Below, piece after piece: positions 60,609-64,000 of a DNA stretch of 64,000 nt. Each line of letters begins with the position of its first letter. The first letter of the stretch is position 1. The stretch is taken from assembly GCA_014138645.1 (NCBI GenBank), contig JACJIB010000002.1, positions 248,001-312,000 on the forward strand, written 5' to 3'. The notes below the pieces were generated by a model, which did no database searches, was not told the origin of the DNA, and saw only the letters and a program-made list of their open reading frames with translations. The position numbers were made by a program, and so were the translations under genes. The stretch is from Methylorubrum thiocyanatum. Lineage in GTDB: Bacteria; Pseudomonadota; Alphaproteobacteria; Rhizobiales; Beijerinckiaceae.

Positions 60609-62507
60609 ATGACCGACCCCGTGCAGGCCGGAACCCAGATCGCCGCGGAAGCGGGCGCGCATGCGGGCGGCTACCGGGAGGCGATCCTGTTTCTCGTCAC
60701 GGCCGGCATCGTCGTGCCGCTGTTCCACCGCCTGCGGGTCAGCCCGGTGCTCGGCTTCATCGGTGCGGGCGCCCTGCTCGGCCCCTTCGGCCTCGGGCGC
60801 TTCGCCGAGACGTATCCGTGGCTTGCCCCCTTCACCATCGGCAATCGGGCGGAGATCGCGCATCTCGCCGAATTCGGCGTCATCTTCCTGATGTTCATGA
60901 TCGGGATCGAGCTGTCCTGGGAGCGCCTGCGGGTGCTGCGCCGGCTCGTCTTCGGCCTCGGTGCGATCCAGGTGATCGCCTCCGCCGCCCTGATCGCCGC
61001 GATCCTCGTCGCCCTGGACCAGCCCGTGGCCGGGGCGGTGCTGGTGGGTCTGGCGCTTGCACTCTCCTCCACCGCCGTGGTGCTGCCGGTGCTCGCCGAG
61101 CAGAAGCGGCTCGGCACGCCGGCCGGGCGCACCAGTTTCGCGATCCTGCTGTTTCAGGATCTCGCCGTCGCACCGATCCTGTTCGCCATCGCCGTGCTCG
61201 GCCGAAAGGATGGCGGGGATCTCGGCGGCGCGCTGGCCCTGGCGCTCGGTCAGGCGGCGGTCGCCCTTGCGGTGATCGTCGTGGCCGGCCGCGTGGCCCT
61301 GCGTCCGCTGTTCCACCTCGTGGCCCGCACCCGCTCGCCCGAACTGTTCATGGCGGCCTGCCTGCTCGTGATTGTCGCGACCGCCCTGGTCGCGGCCGGC
61401 AGCGGCCTGTCGATGACGCTGGGCGCCTTCGTCGCCGGCCTGCTGCTGGCCGAGACCGAGTATCGCCGGGCGATCGAGGCGACCATCGACCCGTTCAAGG
61501 GGCTGCTGCTCGGGGTGTTCTTCGTCTCGGTCGGCATGAATCTCGACCCGGCCCAGCTCGTCTCCGCGCCCGGCGCGATCCTCGGCCTGTCGGTCGGCCT
61601 CCTCATCATCAAGGGCGCGGTGGTGCTGGCCGGCGCCCGCATCATGAAGCTGTCCCAATCGGTCGCCCTGGAGACGGCGCTGCTGATCGGCCCCGGCGGC
61701 GAGTTCGCCTTCGTGCTGATCGGCGGGGCGATGGCGACCGGGCTGGTCCCGGAGCCGGTGGGCGGTGCGGCCCTCATCGTCACGACGGTGACCATGATCG
61801 CGATCCCCGGCCTCGCGGCGCTCGCCCGCCGGATTGGCGGTCGCGTCTCGCGGGAGCAACTCGCCCGTGAGCGGGCCGAGCCGCTGCCGGAGCCGGACCC
61901 GCAGGAGAACCGGGTCATCATCGCCGGCTACGGCCGGGTCGGGCGGCTCGTCGGCGAGATGCTCAAGCGCCACGACATCCCCTACATCGCCCTCGATTCC
62001 GATCCGGCGCGGGTCGCCGAGCAGCGGCGTTTGGGCAGCCCGGTCTATTTCGGCGATTCGGCCAATGCGGAGATGCTGCTGCGCTGTGGCGTCGCCACCG
62101 CCCGCGCCCTCGTCGTGACCCTCGACAATTCCCGCGCCGTGGAGGCGGTGGTGCAGGCTGCCCGTGCCGAGCGGCGCGACCTCACCATCGTCGCCCGCGC
62201 CCGCGACGCGCGCCACGCGACGCAGCTCTACGAGATGGGCGTGGACGACGCGGTGCCCGAGACGATCGAGGCCTCGCTCCAGCTCTCGGAAGCGGTGCTC
62301 GTCGATGTCGGCGTGCCGATGGGCCACGTCATCGCCTCGATCCACGACCGGCGTGACGAGTTCCGCACCATGCTCAAGCGGAAGGAGGCGGAGGCCCGTC
62401 CCGTCTTCCGCGCCCGCCGCACGGTCGGCAAGGGACGCGAGACGCCGCCCGAGGCCAAGGCCGCCGAGCCGGCCCCGCATCCGCGGCCCCTCGGCAAGAG
62501 CGCCTGA
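60609..62507 (+). CDS. Kef-type K+/H+ antiporter with RCK domain (CPA2 family)
   Basis: A 632-aa potassium/proton antiporter. Residues about 20-415 form the 12-to-13-helix CPA2 core (GFIGAGALLGPFGLG and ALSSTAVVLPVLAEQKRLG, with the conserved DLAVAPILF, here FQDLAVAP); about 435-560 is an RCK/TrkA-N nucleotide-binding domain opening with VIIAGYGRVGRLVGEML. The C-terminal 70 residues are a charged tail. E. coli KefB/C are opened by glutathione adducts and need an accessory oxidoreductase, which is not adjacent here. It lies next to the convergent murD. Confidence 0.9.
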   Translation: MTDPVQAGTQIAAEAGAHAGGYREAILFLVTAGIVVPLFHRLRVSPVLGFIGAGALLGPFGLGRFAETYPWLAPFTIGNRAEIAHLAEFGVIFLMFMIGIELSWERLRVLRRLVFGLGAIQVIASAALIAAILVALDQPVAGAVLVGLALALSSTAVVLPVLAEQKRLGTPAGRTSFAILLFQDLAVAPILFAIAVLGRKDGGDLGGALALALGQAAVALAVIVVAGRVALRPLFHLVARTRSPELFMAACLLVIVATALVAAGSGLSMTLGAFVAGLLLAETEYRRAIEATIDPFKGLLLGVFFVSVGMNLDPAQLVSAPGAILGLSVGLLIIKGAVVLAGARIMKLSQSVALETALLIGPGGEFAFVLIGGAMATGLVPEPVGGAALIVTTVTMIAIPGLAALARRIGGRVSREQLARERAEPLPEPDPQENRVIIAGYGRVGRLVGEMLKRHDIPYIALDSDPARVAEQRRLGSPVYFGDSANAEMLLRCGVATARALVVTLDNSRAVEAVVQAARAERRDLTIVARARDARHATQLYEMGVDDAVPETIEASLQLSEAVLVDVGVPMGHVIASIHDRRDEFRTMLKRKEAEARPVFRARRTVGKGRETPPEAKAAEPAPHPRPLGKSA

Positions 62508-62518
62508 GCGGGCTTCCC

Positions 62519-63886
62519 TCAGGCCTCCGGCAGGGCGGCGACCAGAGCCCGAAAGCGGTCCCCGCGGACCTCGAAGTTCGGGAACTGATCGTAGGAGGCG
62601 CAAGCCGGCGAGAGCAGCACGACGGGCGCGTCCGTAGCAGAGGCGCGGGCGGCCTGCGCGGCGGCGGCGGTGGCGGCTTCCAGCGTGTCGCAGCGGGTGA
62701 AGGGCAGGCGCCCGTCCAGCGTCGCGGCGAAGGCGTCGCTCGACGCGCCGATGAGGTAGGCGTGCGCCACCCGGTCGAAGAGCGGGGCGAGCGGCTCGAT
62801 GCCGCCCTCCTTCGCCTTGCCGCCGACGATCCAGTGGATGTCGCGGAAGGCGAGCAGCGCCTTCTCGGTGGAATCGGCGTTGGTCGCCTTGGAATCGTTG
62901 ACGAACAGCGTCGGGCCGATCCGGCGCAGGGGCTCCATCCGGTGGGCGAGCCCCGGGAAGCTCTTGAGGCCGGCGGCGATCTCAGCGCCGGAGAGGCCGA
63001 GCCGGAGCGCGGCGGCGACCGCCGCCGCGGCGTTCTGAAGGTTGTGGTCGCCGAGCAGGGATTGGATGCCGGAGATCTCGGCGATCACGGCGCCGTCGGG
63101 GCCGCGCACGGCGCCGGCACTGCAGACGTAGTCGCCCGCCGCGTCGCCGTGGCCCTCGACATGGAGGCGGATGCGTTCCCCCCTACGGCGCCCGGCGATG
63201 GCCGCGCAATAGGCGTCGTCGACGCCGATCACCGCGAGGTCGGAGCCGGCCACCAGCCGCTCCTTGATCGCGGCGTAGTTCTCCATGGTGCCGTGGCGGT
63301 CGAGGTGGTCCGGCGTCAGGTTGAGCAGGATGCCGACGCTGGGGTTGAGCGAGGGCGTCAGGTCGATCTGGAACGAGGACAACTCGACCACGTGGACGCG
63401 ATTTTCCGCGGGCGGCGCCAGCGATAGGACGGCGGTGCCGATATTGCCGCCCATCTGCACGTCGCGGCCGGCATGGCGCAGCAGGTGGGCGGTCAGTGCA
63501 GTGGTGGTGGATTTTCCGTTGGTGCCGGTGATCGCCACGAACGGCGCCTTGGGCGCGAGCGCCGCGCGCTCGCGGCAGAAGATCTCGATGTCGCCGATGA
63601 TCGGGATGCCGGCCTGTTGCGCCAACCCGACGGTCCAGTGCGGCTCGGGATGGGTCAGCGGCACGCCCGGCGCCAGAACCAGGGCGGAGAAGCCCGACCA
63701 GTCGGCGTCGTTGAGGTCGGTGACGGTGATGCCCTGCTCGCGGGCGCGGTCGCGGCTGCCGGCATTGTCGTCCCAGGCCAGCACGTCGGCGCCGCCCGCG
63801 AGCAGCGAGCGAACGGTGGCGAGCCCGGACCCGCCGAGGCCGAACAGGGCGAGTTTCTGGCCGGCGAAGGTGGTGGCTGGCGTCAT
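62519..63886 (-). CDS. murD: UDP-N-acetylmuramoylalanine--D-glutamate ligase
   Basis: A 455-aa Mur ligase that adds D-glutamate to UDP-MurNAc-L-Ala using ATP, in the cytoplasmic stage of peptidoglycan synthesis. Domain 1 begins with [18 protein letters not shown]; the ATP loop is [16 protein letters not shown]; further Mur blocks are [15 protein letters not shown] and [17 protein letters not shown]. It is 27 bases after the mraY stop, as in the standard dcw order mraY-murD. Its own stop faces the Kef-type gene, 12 bases away. Confidence 0.96.
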   Translation of the reverse strand: MTPATTFAGQKLALFGLGGSGLATVRSLLAGGADVLAWDDNAGSRDRAREQGITVTDLNDADWSGFSALVLAPGVPLTHPEPHWTVGLAQQAGIPIIGDIEIFCRERAALAPKAPFVAITGTNGKSTTTALTAHLLRHAGRDVQMGGNIGTAVLSLAPPAENRVHVVELSSFQIDLTPSLNPSVGILLNLTPDHLDRHGTMENYAAIKERLVAGSDLAVIGVDDAYCAAIAGRRRGERIRLHVEGHGDAAGDYVCSAGAVRGPDGAVIAEISGIQSLLGDHNLQNAAAAVAAALRLGLSGAEIAAGLKSFPGLAHRMEPLRRIGPTLFVNDSKATNADSTEKALLAFRDIHWIVGGKAKEGGIEPLAPLFDRVAHAYLIGASSDAFAATLDGRLPFTRCDTLEAATAAAAQAARASATDAPVVLLSPACASYDQFPNFEVRGDRFRALVAALPEA

Positions 63887-63912
63887 GGTTCCTGTCTCTC
63901 GTGCCCCGCCGC

Positions 63913-64000
63913 TCAGCGCAGCTTCAGCGTGGCGAGCCCGACCAGTGCCAGGATCACGGCGATGATCCAGAAGCGGATCACGACCTGCGGCTCCTTCCAG
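63913..64000 (-). CDS. mraY: Phospho-N-acetylmuramoyl-pentapeptide-transferase, C-terminal end (partial)
   Basis: The last 28 codons read [20 protein letters not shown] and end GLATLKLR, the unmistakable MraY C-terminus with its final membrane helix. MraY makes lipid I. The rest lies right of the window. It is directly upstream of murD in the same direction, showing that the window ends inside the cell-wall gene cluster. Confidence 0.9.
   Translation of the reverse strand, partial: WKEPQVVIRFWIIAVILALVGLATLKLR

Overview
The window is high-GC DNA from an alphaproteobacterium, most likely Methylobacterium/Methylorubrum or a close relative. The evidence is the base composition, the PhaAB-type Mrp antiporter, a urease operon with its own urea and ammonium transporters, a cyanide-insensitive-type bd oxidase, and the overall style of the coded proteins. 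No species can be named from sequence alone. Genes are dense and often overlap by ATGA/GTGA. A few AT-rich patches between genes stand out from the background.

Layout. (1) 1-2649: the end of one Mrp-type cation/proton antiporter operon (mnhB, mnhC, mnhD), then a patatin-like lipase. (2) 4467-9960: a surface-polysaccharide locus with a coiled-coil protein, a Wzx-like flippase, an O-antigen-ligase-like protein fused in frame to a parallel beta-helix domain, and a putative glycosyltransferase. A PAS-domain protein follows. (3) 10919-13788: a TonB-dependent receptor and a DUF4198 (NikM-like) periplasmic protein, divergent from the urease operon and possibly supplying its nickel. (4) 14450-23191: ureA-ureB-ureC-crcB-crcB-ureE-ureF-ureG-ureD-urea transporter-ammonium transporter. 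Two fluoride-channel genes lie inside this operon, and fluoride is a known urease inhibitor. (5) 23787-29082: a stress group of DUF1269 protein, HtrA/DegP protease, HdeA acid chaperone, a proline-rich secreted peptide and a ClC antiporter. (6) 29206-33770: an RND efflux pump and its adaptor. (7) 34077-34310: a small secreted six-cysteine, knottin-like protein. (8) 34939-37564: cydA-cydB plus a DUF2474 small subunit. (9) 38365-38845: tRNA-Arg(CCG) abutted by a decayed serine recombinase, the scar of an integrated element. (10) 39091-45091: a second, complete Mrp operon (mnhAB fusion, C, D, E, F, G).

(11) 46697-47635: GDP-L-fucose synthase. (12) 48099-54167: a two-protein nonribosomal peptide synthetase, C-A-PCP followed by C-PCP-TE. 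The single A domain carries the signature expected for glycine, the second module has no A domain, and the thioesterase nucleophile is Cys instead of Ser. (13) 54516-60292: a muramidase-like unknown, a SixA phosphatase, an aldo/keto reductase, a MoxR ATPase and two unknown membrane proteins. (14) 60609-64000: a Kef-type potassium/proton antiporter, then murD and the end of mraY from the cell-wall (dcw) cluster.

Two themes link the genes. Urea nitrogen metabolism is packaged with transport, fluoride export and probably nickel uptake. Ion, proton and acid homeostasis is represented by two Mrp systems, ClC, Kef, HdeA and HtrA. The NRPS pair, the Cys-nucleophile thioesterase, the crcB pair inside the urease operon and the knottin-like peptide are the parts most worth following up.
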